A DNA stretch of 64,000 bases, taken from Arachis hypogaea. Lineage: Eukaryota; Streptophyta; Magnoliopsida; Fabales; Fabaceae. This document shows positions 9,614 through 19,689 of the stretch, piece after piece. A program made the position numbers and the translations under genes. Positions within the stretch are counted from its first letter, which is position 1; every line of letters starts with the position of its first letter. The notes under the pieces were generated by a model. That model did no database searches, was not told where the DNA came from, and worked only from the letters and a program-made list of their open reading frames with translations. Location: NCBI RefSeq assembly GCF_003086295.3, contig NC_092051.1, positions 64,357,772 to 64,421,771 of the forward strand, in the 5' to 3' direction.

Positions 9614-11575
9614 ATGTCAGGTACAAGAAGAACCATACCCAATTTTCATGAACAAGACGAAAGAACTCTCAGGAGGTTAAGAAGAGCTGAAAGAGGGAAA
9701 AATATTGTTGGAGAAGAGGAATCAGACGAAGAATTCCAAGAGATGGAGGAACATTCAACCAATCCACCAGGTGGAGCAGACAACAACAATGACAACCCAC
9801 CCCAGAGGAGAGTTCTGGCTTCCTATACCTTTGCAAATCCTAGACATTGTGGGAGCAGCATCTTGGCCCCAAATGTCAATGCTAACAATTTTGAACTCAA
9901 GCCACAACTCATCACTTTGGTTCAGAACAATTGCTCTTTTGGTGGAGGACCACTTGAAGACCCACACCAACACTTATCCACTTTCTTGAGGATATGCAAC
10001 ACTGTCAAAACTAATGGTGTGCCTCCTGACAGTTACAAGCTGATGCTATTCCCATTTTCTCTCAGGGACAAAGCCACTCAATGGTTGGAATCTTTTCCAA
10101 GGGACAGCATCAACAACTGGGATGATTTGGTAACCAAGTTTCTTGCCAAGTTTTACCCACCTCAGAGGATTATAAGGTTGAAGGCTGAGGTACAAACATT
10201 TACACAAATGGAGGCTGAACCCATCTATGAGGCATGGGAGAGGTACAAGGCTCTAATCAGGAAATGTCCCCCTGCCATGTTTAATGAGTGGGAGAAGCTG
10301 CAGAACTTCTTTGAAGGCTTAACACTGAAATCCCAGGAAGCCTTGGATCATTCAGCTGGAGGTTCCTTGCAACTCATGAAAACTGCAGAGGAGGCTCAAG
10401 AACTCATTGATATGGTGGCCAACAACCAATATTTCTTTGCTCATCAAAGAGGCCGCCAACCATCACAAAGGAGAGGAGTAATGGAACTAGAAGGAGTGGA
10501 TTCAATCCTGGCTCAAAACAAATTAATGCAGCAGCAAATTCAACAACAATTTGAGCAAATGATCAAGAGGATTGATGGCCTCCAAGTTGCAGCAGTTAAC
10601 ACCAGCCAACCATCAGCCACATGGGGGCAAAATGAAGAAATCCAAAAGGAGCAACAACAGGAACAAGTCCAGTACATGCATTCAAATCCAAATGAATTCT
10701 ATGGTGATACCTACAATCCCTCATGGAAAAATCACCCCAACCTCAGATGGGGAGACACTCACAACCAAAACCAACACCCATGGCAGAGGAACTCAAATCA
10801 AAACAACCCAAGAAACAACCAAAACTACAACCATCAGCAGACTAACCAAAACACATACAGAAAACCTCAAAACAACTACCCTAATCTCAACCAGTACCAA
10901 TCCAATAACCAACCCACCAACCAAAATGCCTATCATCCACCACCCACATCTCACAACCCACCACAAGCACCACCTGAACCTCAAAGACTCACCAACTTAG
11001 AGACCTTGATAGAGAAAATGATGAAACACCAGGAAATAACAAACAAAAACCATGAAGCATCACTAAAGAGCCTAGAGAGGCAGATTGGGCAACTCTCCAA
11101 GCAAGTATCTGTTGAGAGACCTTCAAACTCACTGCCCAGTGACACAATCCCAAATCCCAAGGAGGAGTGCAAGGCAATACAATTAAGGAGTGGGAGAACA
11201 TTGATAAGCAACAATGACACTACAAAGAAACAAGCAGAGAGCTTCAAAGAACCAACAGAGGATGAGAAGCAAGCAAAGGACGATGAAGCTAAGGAGCAAG
11301 TTGTGATGCCAAACAAAAGCACTGAGAAACTTAAAGAGAAGGACAACCGGCTACATAGCTCAAAGAAAGTGGCTCAGGGACAGCAGCAAATAGGAAAGAG
11401 CATCACACCTCCACTGCCATATCCCCAGAGGTTCAACAAAGAGGTTAAAGACCAGCATTTTCACAAATTCCTTGAGATTTTTAAGAAGCTGGAAATCAAT
11501 ATCCCCTTGGCTGAAGTACTTGAGCAAATGCCTCTGTATGCCAAATTCTTGAAGGAGCTTGTCAACAAGAAATGA
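9614..11575 (+). CDS. gag: E2 gag
   Basis: About 650 codons, uninterrupted. I prefer ATG 9614 (SGTRRTIP...) to the upstream in-frame ATG at 9590, because E5 gag starts at the equivalent place (TGRRGE...). Order: acidic N-terminus; ANNFELKPQLITLVQNNCSF; retrotransposon-gag domain (FPFSLRDKATQWLES, FLAKFYPPQRI, YEAWERYKALI, CPPAMFNEWEKL) around residues 145-230; EEAQELIDMVANNQYFF; then a long Asn/Gln/Pro-rich low-complexity part (about 350-470). No CCHC knuckle is seen. A coiled-coil-like EKMMKHQEITNKN and a charged linker follow. The frame ends at TGA where relatives have Arg (CGA to TGA is the simplest change), just before the protease. This is the best-preserved gag in the window. Confidence 0.9.
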   Translation: MSGTRRTIPNFHEQDERTLRRLRRAERGKNIVGEEESDEEFQEMEEHSTNPPGGADNNNDNPPQRRVLASYTFANPRHCGSSILAPNVNANNFELKPQLITLVQNNCSFGGGPLEDPHQHLSTFLRICNTVKTNGVPPDSYKLMLFPFSLRDKATQWLESFPRDSINNWDDLVTKFLAKFYPPQRIIRLKAEVQTFTQMEAEPIYEAWERYKALIRKCPPAMFNEWEKLQNFFEGLTLKSQEALDHSAGGSLQLMKTAEEAQELIDMVANNQYFFAHQRGRQPSQRRGVMELEGVDSILAQNKLMQQQIQQQFEQMIKRIDGLQVAAVNTSQPSATWGQNEEIQKEQQQEQVQYMHSNPNEFYGDTYNPSWKNHPNLRWGDTHNQNQHPWQRNSNQNNPRNNQNYNHQQTNQNTYRKPQNNYPNLNQYQSNNQPTNQNAYHPPPTSHNPPQAPPEPQRLTNLETLIEKMMKHQEITNKNHEASLKSLERQIGQLSKQVSVERPSNSLPSDTIPNPKEECKAIQLRSGRTLISNNDTTKKQAESFKEPTEDEKQAKDDEAKEQVVMPNKSTEKLKEKDNRLHSSKKVAQGQQQIGKSITPPLPYPQRFNKEVKDQHFHKFLEIFKKLEINIPLAEVLEQMPLYAKFLKELVNKK

Positions 11576-12510
11576 AGCTGGGATGAGAAAGAAACCATAA
11601 TGATTACTGAGGAATGCAGGGCCTTGATTCAAAAAGGGCTTCCTCCCAAGCTTGAGGACCCAGGGAGCTTCCTGTTGCCTTGCACCATTGGGGAATTGAC
11701 CATCACTAAAGCAATGTGCGATCTCGGAGCAAGTATTAACTTAATACCATCCTCCTTGGTGAAAAAACTGCATATAGAGGAAGTTAAACCAGTACAGATA
11801 TCTCTAGAGCTAGTAGATAAGTCAACAGTATACCCAGGGGTATGATTGAAAACCTTCTGGTCAAGGTGGACAATTTCATATACCCTGCAGATTTTGTGGT
11901 TCTAGATTCAGAAGGGGATGATGGTGACTCTATTATTCTGGGAAGGCTATTCTTGGCCACTGCTAGAGCTATCATAGACATAGAGGAAGGATAATTAACT
12001 CTCAGAATGCATGATAAGAGTGTCACTCTGAAGGTGTTACCAGAAGCACAGTTTGGTAATGAGAAGAAAGACTATATGGAAATTGACAAGGTGATTCACA
12101 GCAACATCCCAAAGCAAGAAGAAGATAATGCAGCATGGGAAGAAGAAAAAGAACTTGTACAGAGCAATGAAGAGATTCATGAAAGCATTGATGTGTTAGT
12201 TATCAAGAAGAAGAATCCCAAAATGAAGCCCACTTGCAAGCAGAAAGGATCAATAAGAAGAAGGAAGAAGAATGAAAACAGAATCAAAAAGGGTTGGAAG
12301 AACAAAAAAATTCCAACAGAAGGGCTCTCCAAAGGTGACAAAGTGCAGTTAGTCTATCAACAACTGGGAGCAAGCCAACAGATTGATGATTACTATACTG
12401 TGAGCAAAATACTCTCACTAGAACATGCTGAGATAGAACACCAAGGAACAAAGAAGAAGCTCACAATCAGAGGGGACAAGTTGAGGCACTATAACCATCA
12501 ACCACCATGA
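11576..12510 (+). pseudogene. E2 protease fused to an integrase C-terminal-like tail
   Basis: The frame continues from gag: TIMITEECRALIQKG, then CDLGASINLIPSSLV (aspartic protease active site), to a frameshift near 11835. From ATG 11842 the other frame carries the rest of the protease (PADFVVLDSEGDD, IILGR) to TAA 11992-11994, then runs open to 12510. After a lysine-rich spacer, the last ~65 residues (GDKVQLVYQQLG ... YTVSKILSLEHAEIEH ... LTIRGDKLRHY) align with the integrase C-terminus of E5 (GQRVLLYNSKLK ... FTILKVSPYGHVEL ... FTVNGHRLKHY). RT, RNase H and the integrase core are missing between them. The alignment is by eye. Confidence 0.75.
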
Positions 12511-14045
12511 AAGAAAGCCCCAATGTCAAGCTAGTGACATTAAAAGAGCGCTTGTTGGGAGGCAACCCAACCTGAGGTAGTTTTCTTTTCATAACTATTT
12601 CAATAAAAAGGTTAAATGATTGGTATGTATTGCAAGGAGCTAAGTTTGGTGTTTCACACCAAAACAATTTAAGGGAGAATAAAGGATTCTAAGTTTGGTG
12701 TTCCACCAAAATCTCACTTAAAAGCACATTCTCACCTTCTGCACAAAGGGTTACTAGCTCCAAGCAATCTGATAAATCATTTAATCATTGTCTGTTTCTA
12801 GTTTTTAGTTTTATTACCTTTAGCAAAGACTTAGGCTTTCACATATGGTTATGCATAAGAAACATGGCAAGGGACTAAGTTTGGTGTTCACACACCAAAG
12901 TAAGTTCAAATGCCTACAAGAAAGTCTTGCACACTAACCAGTCATCTAAGGGCTTGAGAAACAAGCAACTTCCATTAACACTGCAGGAATTCAATCACTC
13001 TCTTGGGAGGACTACACACCATTAGCTGAGAGAAAGAAGAAGAAGGCACCAAGAGGTTGTATTGTCACTTAACTCCATCAGCATTGAATTGCTCTAAATT
13101 GGAAGTGTGAATATGCCAATCTTAACAGTAACTGTTAGTGTAGTAGTTTGTACATCATTTCTGTTTCAATTTAAAATAAGTAAGCTAGCCTAAGTGTGTG
13201 CTTGTGTGTTTACATTCACTTAACAAAAAGCATGCTTTGTCCCCTGTATCTTTAATTCAATAAAAGAAATGTTTGAATGTGAAGTAAGATAGTCTCTGTT
13301 AGATAGAAGTAGAATAAAAGTAAATGGTGGTATGTGTGTGATTGTATAATAGCTCACTTTTAGTGAATAAAGAGCCAGGATATCTCCTTCTAAGTATAGA
13401 GTGGCCTACTGTCTATGAATCTCAATCAAATAAAAATCCTTGGTTAGAAAGAAAAAAAAAAAAGAAGTGACAGAACCAAAGAAAAACAAAAAGAAACAAA
13501 GCTGGACACCAATAGCTTGAACCTTAGAATATATGCCTGTGGTGTCTTTGTATTAGGATCTGCTTGGATTACTAAGTTCTTTGGAGTGCATCAACACTCG
13601 GTGACTTGAGTTAACTAATCCGGGATCATCAGCTGAAAGTCCACTATCAAGAGCAACCTAACTACAAGGCATTTAGTAACCCAAAGAGGTGCTGGGCATC
13701 AATGTTTTAAGAAGGAATGTGAGCCAAGTGTCTATGGTGAATAATGTGTCAAGTATAAAGAAAAGGAAATGAACTTGCTACACATGACACTCAAATAAAG
13801 CTTATAAACAAAGTAATAGCCAAGGATAAAGGAATAATGAGAGGTCATAGCAGTATGTTACTTAAAGCTTGAAGGAGACTTTCTATGCCTAGGAGTCAAT
13901 AAGAAGTGAGAATTTACATATCCACACAAAATCCCATGAACTATCAACAATACTCTGCTAGCATGAACATCCTCTTCCATTTCATTCTTTCTTCTCAATA
14001 AATCTTTTCTTGCTTGGGGACAAGCAAGCTTTAAGTTTGGTGTTG
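12511..14045 (+). other. E2 3' untranslated region with hairpins
   Basis: Non-coding. The post-pol hairpin TTGGGAGGCAACCCAA lies in 12523-12570. Three hairpins of the form TTTGGTGT-n-ACACCAAA stand at 12645-12663, 12694-12710 (7-bp version) and 12880-12899. Just before the 3' LTR, CTTGCTTGGGGACAAGCAAG (14009-14028) can form an 8-bp stem and is followed by AAGTTTGGTGTTG. There is no ORF3. Confidence 0.75.
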
Positions 14046-15939
14046 TGATGACAAGTCATCTTAGCCTATTTTAACTAGTCTTTTTCTTTTGTTTTCATTA
14101 GAATTATGCACTTTCTTGAGCTACAAGCAAGCTAATTAGGTAGATTTTCATGTTTCCTTTGATTTAATCAACCATGTATGAATTCATGCTATTTCATGAG
14201 GTTTTATACTATAATTGTCACATATTATGAAAGAATGAATATCTCATGATTTTAAGCATAGCTTTGATGTGTTTGGTTGATTAATGATAGGTGAAGAAAG
14301 CTTGGAGAAAGGTTGAAGCAAGAAGGAATAGCTAGGAGTAAAGAGAAGACAATGGAATAAGTGAAATTGAACCAGGAAGCAAAAAGCTGGACCTAAAGTT
14401 AGCCTCAAACTTTTGCACAAACTTTTGGGTGAAAAGTTAGCCCCAACGTTAGCCCCTAACTTTTGGGCTAACGTTGGAACTTGAAAATCACTCCCTGGGT
14501 ACCAAAAGTTTGCGCCAACGTTAGCCCCTAACTTTAAGGCTAACGTTGGCACATGAAAATCACCCCTGGGCACCAAAAGTTTGCGCCAACGTTAGCCCCT
14601 AACTTGGAGGCTAACGTTGGCATGATGAAAATCACCCCTGGGCACCAAAAGTTTGCGCCAACGTTAGCCCCTAACTTGGAGGCTAACGTTGGCACATGAA
14701 AACTACAAGGGGAGGAGCAAAAGTTTGCGCCAACGTTAGCCCCTAACTTTGAGGCTAACGTTGGCGCCACAAGTACACCAAGGAAGGCTAACGTTGGTGC
14801 AAAAGTTAGACCCCTAACTTTTGCACCAACGTGAGTATCAGCAAATTATGTTAGCTGATATGAAAAGTTGGACCAAAAGTTAGACCCTAACTTTTGCTCC
14901 AACTTTTGGTCCAACTTTTGCAAAACTCCAACCCGGTTCATTTGGTTCACTTTGGTTCTTCTCCAAACTCCAAGAGCAAATAACCAAGGCCTCTTTCAAC
15001 CCAATTCCACCAAGAGCAAAGGCCCAACTCAAGGCTTGAAGATCATTTGAAGAAAGTGTATAAATAGGATAGAATTCAGGTTCTTCGGGGAGCTTTCCTT
15101 TGGAATTTTCATAATAGTTTTCGGAGAGCTTTGGATATTGAGTGATCTTTAATTTCTTAGTCCTGGGGAAGGAGAATTCACTTCTCTTCCTCTTAGTTTT
15201 ATTGCTTTCAATTTCTATTACAATTGTCTTGGATCTTGGGTTGATGAATTGAAGAAATTCTGTTTCAATCTCATCCTTGGACCTCTCTGTTTTATTTACT
15301 GATTGAGTGACTTTAATTTCTGTTAATTGCTCTTCATCTACTTTTCTTGCAATTTACAATTCCCTTGCAATTGTTCTTGTCGGGTCTAGGAAGGCATTGA
15401 GATCTAGACTTGGTTTTCTAGTCTCTGGGCCCTGAGATCTGAATTCCTAATTTACATTTTGTTTCTTGCTTTTAATGTTCATTTACTTTACTGCTTCAAG
15501 ATCCGATTCAACCCAAACCTTCTTTTACTCTTTTGTTTGATGCAATTTACTTTTCCTTGTTTAAATTCTGCAAATCCAATCCCCAATTCCCTTTACAATT
15601 CCAGCCGTTTACATTTCTTGCACTTTAAGATTCTGCAATTTACATTTCTTGCATTCTAAGTTTCTGCTATTTAATTTCTTGTTCTTTAAGATTCAGCATT
15701 TTAATTCCCTGTTCTCTTTACTTCCATGCAAATTTAATTTCCACAAATCACAAAACACTCAACCAAATCTTGATTCGCTTGACTAAATTAACCACTAAAC
15801 TAAAAATTGCTCAATCCTTCAATCCCTGTGGGATCGACCTCACTCCCGTGAGTTTTTATTACTTGATGCGACCCGGTGCACTTGCCGGTTAGATTTGTGT
15901 GTTTTGGGAGAAATTCATTTTTCACCAAAATACTCATCA
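14046..15939 (+). repeat. E2 3' LTR
   Basis: Same length as the 5' LTR, differing at roughly 22 positions, mostly transitions. Ends CTCATCA before the duplication TAAGG (15940-15944). Palindrome array at about 14435-14830; TATAAATA at 15059-15066. Confidence 0.95.
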
Positions 15940-15944
15940 TAAGG
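15940..15944 (+). repeat. Target-site duplication of E2 (right copy)
   Basis: TAAGG, matching 7521-7525. Confidence 0.95.
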
Positions 15945-16399
15945 CATGCCACCTGCCCGTGGAACTGGAACATAAAGCCTACTGGGCAACCAGATTCCTA
16001 AACTTTGATGCCAAATTAGCTGGAGAAAAATGATTGCTCCAGCTAAATAAGCTAGAGGAATTTAGATTCACTGCTTTCGAAAATGCCAAGCTTTATAAAG
16101 AGAAATAAAAAAAGTGGCATGACAGAAAGCTGTCATCTAGAATCTTTGAACTAGGACAAAAGGTTCTGTTGTTTAACTCTAGGCTCAGGCTATTCCCCGG
16201 GAAACTGAAGTCCCAGTGGAGGGGACCATATGTGATTACAAGTGTATCACCATATGGTTATGTGGAGCTTCAAGATATTGATTCTGATAAGAAGTTCATT
16301 GTTAATAGACAGATAATCAAGCACTATCTTGAAGCGCTTGCTGGGAGGCAACCCAGCCATGGGGCATCACTTCCTCTAAGCATTTTTCCCTATTCTTGA
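15945..16399 (+). pseudogene. pol: E1 integrase C-terminal part
   Basis: Continuation of E1 integrase after E2: [18 protein letters not shown] at the start, then a GPY/F-type C-terminal module (GQKVLLFNSRLRLFPGKL, RGPYVITSVSPYGYVEL, IIKHYLEAL). Two in-frame stops break it: TGA near 16032 (E3 has CGG Arg here) and TAA near 16108. No chromodomain follows, which fits the Athila lineage. The end overlaps the conserved post-pol hairpin at 16331-16358. Confidence 0.88.
16331..16358 (+). promoter_or_regulatory. E1 post-integrase hairpin
   Basis: GCGCTTG followed by CTGGGAGGCAACCCAG. The stem is CTGGG/CCCAG, where E2 and E4 have TTGGG/CCCAA, so one base pair has changed on both sides. Equivalent copies are at 12523-12570, 33706-33753, 40366-40412 (minus) and 54782-54830 (minus). 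Role unknown. Confidence 0.6.
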
Positions 16400-17428
16400 T
16401 TTTATTTGTTTATATAAAGTTCACTGATACTAAGGTAAAGAGTCAATTGTATAAGTTCATAGGGTTACAGAAGGATTCTGCACACAAAACAGAGAAAAAG
16501 AGCTCACTGGCAAGAAAACGCCAGTAATAGTCTGTTTTGGGCGTTCAACGCCCAAAAGAAGCATCCACTGGGCGTTGAACGCCAGTAAGGATAGCCATCT
16601 GGGCGTTAAACGCCAGAAAGAAGCATCTTCTGGGCGTTGAACGCCAAAAAGAAGCTCCTTCTGGGCATTTAACGCCAGATTTACAGCATCCTGGGCGTTC
16701 AGAAAAACGCCTAGTGACAAAGGAGTTCCTAGCGTTCAACGCTAGAAAGAAGCAACAGCTGGGCGTTGAACACCCAGGAGAAGCAGCAGTTGGGCGTTGA
16801 ACGCCCAAAACATGCAGCGTTTGGGCGTTCAAACGCCAGGATGGTGGGGAGGAGGTAAATTCGTTTTTTCTTCATATTTTTTATTTTAATCTTAATTTTC
16901 ATGTTTCAATTCATGATTTCTTGCATAAACATGTTACAAACCCTGATTTCTAAAATCCCTAATTTTTAAAAACCCTTCTTTAAAAATATTAAATGTATCT
17001 TAATCCATAAGCACAAATCCTTTTTTTCAATCCAATTCAACTCTTTTTCAAAATTTTTAAAACAAATCTATCTCTTTTCATTCAAAAATCTTTTCAACTA
17101 ATCAATATCTTTTTCAAATCTCCATATTATCTTTTTCAAAAATCCAATTTTATCTTTTTCAAATATCTTTCATATCTTTTCAATTTTAAATTATATCTTT
17201 TCTTATCATACTTATTTTTTTTAAAATCATATCTTCTATCTTATCTTTCTCCCTATTTTCGAAAACCCCCCTCCCTTTTAAAAACCTATTCGGCCTCCTT
17301 CCTCTCATCCACCATCCTACACTAGCTCTCCTTCTATCCCTCTCCTTTCTTTTCTTTTGCTTGAGGACAAGCAAACCTCTAAGTTTGGTGTGTTTATCCG
17401 TGATCACTAAACCATACCCACTAAGATC
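16400..17428 (+). other. E1 spacer between integrase and ORF3: palindrome array and stem-loop
   Basis: About ten GGGCGTTnAACGCC units occupy 16510-16845, all variants of one palindrome. After T/A-rich filler the stem-loop TTGCTTGAGGACAAGCAA (17357-17374; 7-bp stem, loop AGGA) is followed by CTAAGTTTGGTGTG, about 35 bases before the ORF3 start. Pyrimidine-rich stretches before the stem-loop could include a splice acceptor for an ORF3 mRNA, but I cannot show splicing. Confidence 0.7.
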
Positions 17429-18562
17429 ATGGCTCCTAAAGAAAAACAACCCACTCCAAGAGGCAAGAAAGAGAGTGTTCCAAAACCACTTTGGAATCAA
17501 GGGAAGTTCTTCACTAAAGAACATTCAGACCATTATTACAAAATAATGGGTCTAAGATCAGTGATCCCGGAAGTTAGATTCGATCTGAAAGAAGACGAAT
17601 ATCCGCAGATCCAGGAGCAAATTAGAATCAGGAACTGGGAGATCCTAGCTAATCCTGAAACAAAAGTGGGAAGGAATATGGTCCAGGAGTTCTATGCTAA
17701 TATGTGGCAAACAGACAAGCAAAGACTATCTGGATCTGCTCTCTATGACTATCGGACCTTGGTCAGAGGAAAGATTGTTCATACCCACCCTGACAAGATC
17801 AGGGAGATCTTAAAGCTACCTCAGCTGAAAGATGATCCAGACTCCTTCAATAGGAGAATGATGAGAACAGACAAGGGCCTGGATAAGATTCTAGAGGATA
17901 TATGTATCCCTGGAGCCAGGTGGACCACCAGCACGAAGGGTGTCCCAAATCAACTCAAAAGAGAAGATCTCAAACCAGTCGCCAGAGGATGGCTGGACTT
18001 CATTGGGCATTCTCTGCTGCCCACTAGCAACCGTTCTGAAGTCACTATTAGAAGAGCAGTAATGATCCATTGCATCATGATGGGAAAAGAAGTGGAAGTT
18101 CATCAACTGATTTCAACTGAATTTTACAAAATTGCAAACAAAAATTCCAAAGATGCCAGGTTGGCTTATCCAAGCTTGATTTCTATGCTCTGCAAGGACG
18201 CTGGAGTAAGGATGGGAATAACTGAGTATATCTCAGTTGAGCGACCAATCACCAAAGCATCAATGGAAAAACAACAAGCACAGGATGACCCCATCAAGAA
18301 GAGAACACAAGAATTTCTCCCAGAAATCCCTCAATCTGAAAACTGGGAGTATCTTGAAACATCTATTACCAAGATGCAAGACGCTATGGAACAAACAAAG
18401 AAAGAACAGAAGGAACAAAGTAGCATTCTTTGCTATTTGCTTAAAGAACAGGAGGAGCAAGGGCGTGATTTAAGGGAATTGAAGCGCCAGAAATTATCTC
18501 TTGAAGGACCAAGCACTCCGCAGATTAGAGGAACATCCACTTCCCAGAACAAAGGTTGTTAA
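17429..18562 (+). CDS. E1 ORF3: plant transposon-protein / ATHILA ORF-like protein
   Basis: An intact 377-codon frame. It belongs to the family found in ORF3 of Athila-like elements and annotated as putative plant transposon protein (recognised from memory). Rough layout: basic N-terminus MAPKEKQPTPRGKKE; conserved domain about residues 25-270 with FTKEHSDHYYK, IPEVRFDLKEDEYPQI, MVQEFYANMW, ARGWLDFIGHSLLPTSNR and GKEVEVHQLISTEFYK; then a coiled-coil-like tail (MEQTKKEQKEQ, LLKEQEEQGRDLRELKRQK). I see no signal peptide, transmembrane segment or cleavage site, so it does not look like an envelope protein despite its position. Homologues are in E3 (split), E4 (frameshifted) and E5 (truncated). 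Function unknown. Confidence 0.85.
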   Translation: MAPKEKQPTPRGKKESVPKPLWNQGKFFTKEHSDHYYKIMGLRSVIPEVRFDLKEDEYPQIQEQIRIRNWEILANPETKVGRNMVQEFYANMWQTDKQRLSGSALYDYRTLVRGKIVHTHPDKIREILKLPQLKDDPDSFNRRMMRTDKGLDKILEDICIPGARWTTSTKGVPNQLKREDLKPVARGWLDFIGHSLLPTSNRSEVTIRRAVMIHCIMMGKEVEVHQLISTEFYKIANKNSKDARLAYPSLISMLCKDAGVRMGITEYISVERPITKASMEKQQAQDDPIKKRTQEFLPEIPQSENWEYLETSITKMQDAMEQTKKEQKEQSSILCYLLKEQEEQGRDLRELKRQKLSLEGPSTPQIRGTSTSQNKGC

Positions 18563-19689
18563 ATTCCAATCTTAGCCTTAACTCTGTGATAACTGTTTTT
18601 ATTTTAGTTTTACCTTAGGAGTCATATAGTAGTAATTAGTATCTATATTTTTGATTTTATCTCCAATTAAGCTATAATTTAATTTTATCATCATCATTAA
18701 ACATGAATAAAATAGAAGAATTTCTTTAGAATAAGAGGCAATATTTTTCGAGTTTTTAATAAGATAAATTCTAATTACTTACATGTGGTGGCAATGCTTT
18801 CTGTCTTCTGAATGAATGCTTGAACAGTGCATATGTCTTTTGAATTTGATGTTTAAGACTGTTAAATATGTTGGCTCTTGAAAGAATAATGAACATGAGA
18901 CATGTTATTGATAATCTGAAAAATCATAAAAATGATTCTTGAAGCAAGAAAAGGCAGTGAATACAAAAGCTTGCAGAAAAAAAAAATAGAGAAAGAAAAA
19001 GAAAAAGCAAGCAGAAAAAGCTAAAGCTCTTAAAACCAAAAGGCAAGAGCAAAAAGCCAATAGCCCTTAAAACCAAAAGACAAGGGTAATAAAAAGGACC
19101 CCAAGGCTTTGAGCATCAGTGGATAGGAGGGCCTAAAGGAATAAAATCCTGGCCTAAGCGGCTAAACCAAGCTGTCCCTAACCATGTGCCTGTGGCGTGA
19201 AGGTGTCAAGTGAAAACTTGAGACTGAGCGGTTAAAGTCAAGGTCCAAAGCAAAAAGAAGAGTGTGCTTAAGAACCCTGGACACCTCTAATTGGGGACTT
19301 TAGCAAAGCTGAGTCACAATCTGAAAAGGTTCACCCAATTATGTGTCTGTGGCATTTATGTATCCGATGGTAATACTGGAAAATAAAGTGCTTAGGGCCA
19401 CGGCCAAGACTCATAAAGTAGCTGTGTTCAAGAATCAACATACTGAACTAGGAGAATCAATATCACTATCTGAATTCTGAGTTCCTATAGATGCCAATCA
19501 CTCTGAGCTTCAATGGATAAAGTGAGATGCCAAAACTGTTCAGAAGCAAAAAGCTACTAGTCCCGCTCATCTAATTAGAATCTGAGCTTCACTCAAAAAC
19601 ACTGAGATATTATTGCTTCTTAAAATATTTGTATTCTATTTTATTTATCTAGTTGCTTGAGGACAAGCAACAGTTTAAGTTTGGTGTTG
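18563..19689 (+). other. E1 3' UTR with conserved block and pre-LTR stem-loop
   Basis: Non-coding. The block 19111-19560 is shared with E1b (22851-23300), E4 (36369-36830) and, inverted, E3 (26160-26625). It contains TCAAGT-GAAA-ACTTGA, a possible 6-bp hairpin with a GAAA loop. Before the LTR, TTGCTTGAGGACAAGCAA (19653-19670) is followed by TTTAAGTTTGGTGTTG, which occupies the position of the polypurine tract although it is not a clean purine run. Confidence 0.7.

Larger units (their letters stand above)
7526..15939 (+). mobile_element. E2: young non-autonomous gag-pro retrotransposon
   Basis: Complete insertion of 8414 bp with 5-bp duplication TAAGG, LTRs of 1894 bp each, tRNA-Asp primer site, gag and protease, and a long 3' UTR. 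RT, RNase H and the integrase core are absent. By eye the two LTRs differ at about 22 of 1894 positions (~1.2%) with no length change, the lowest divergence I could measure here. Gag resembles E5's gag more than E1's. It inserted inside E1's integrase. Confidence 0.95.

Noticed and set aside
10793..11346. Minus-strand ORFs inside E2 gag
   Set aside because: Shadows of the Asn/Gln/Pro-rich gag tail; no independent features.
17429..18562. Envelope gene interpretation of ORF3
   Set aside because: No signal peptide, transmembrane segment or cleavage site in any of four copies.
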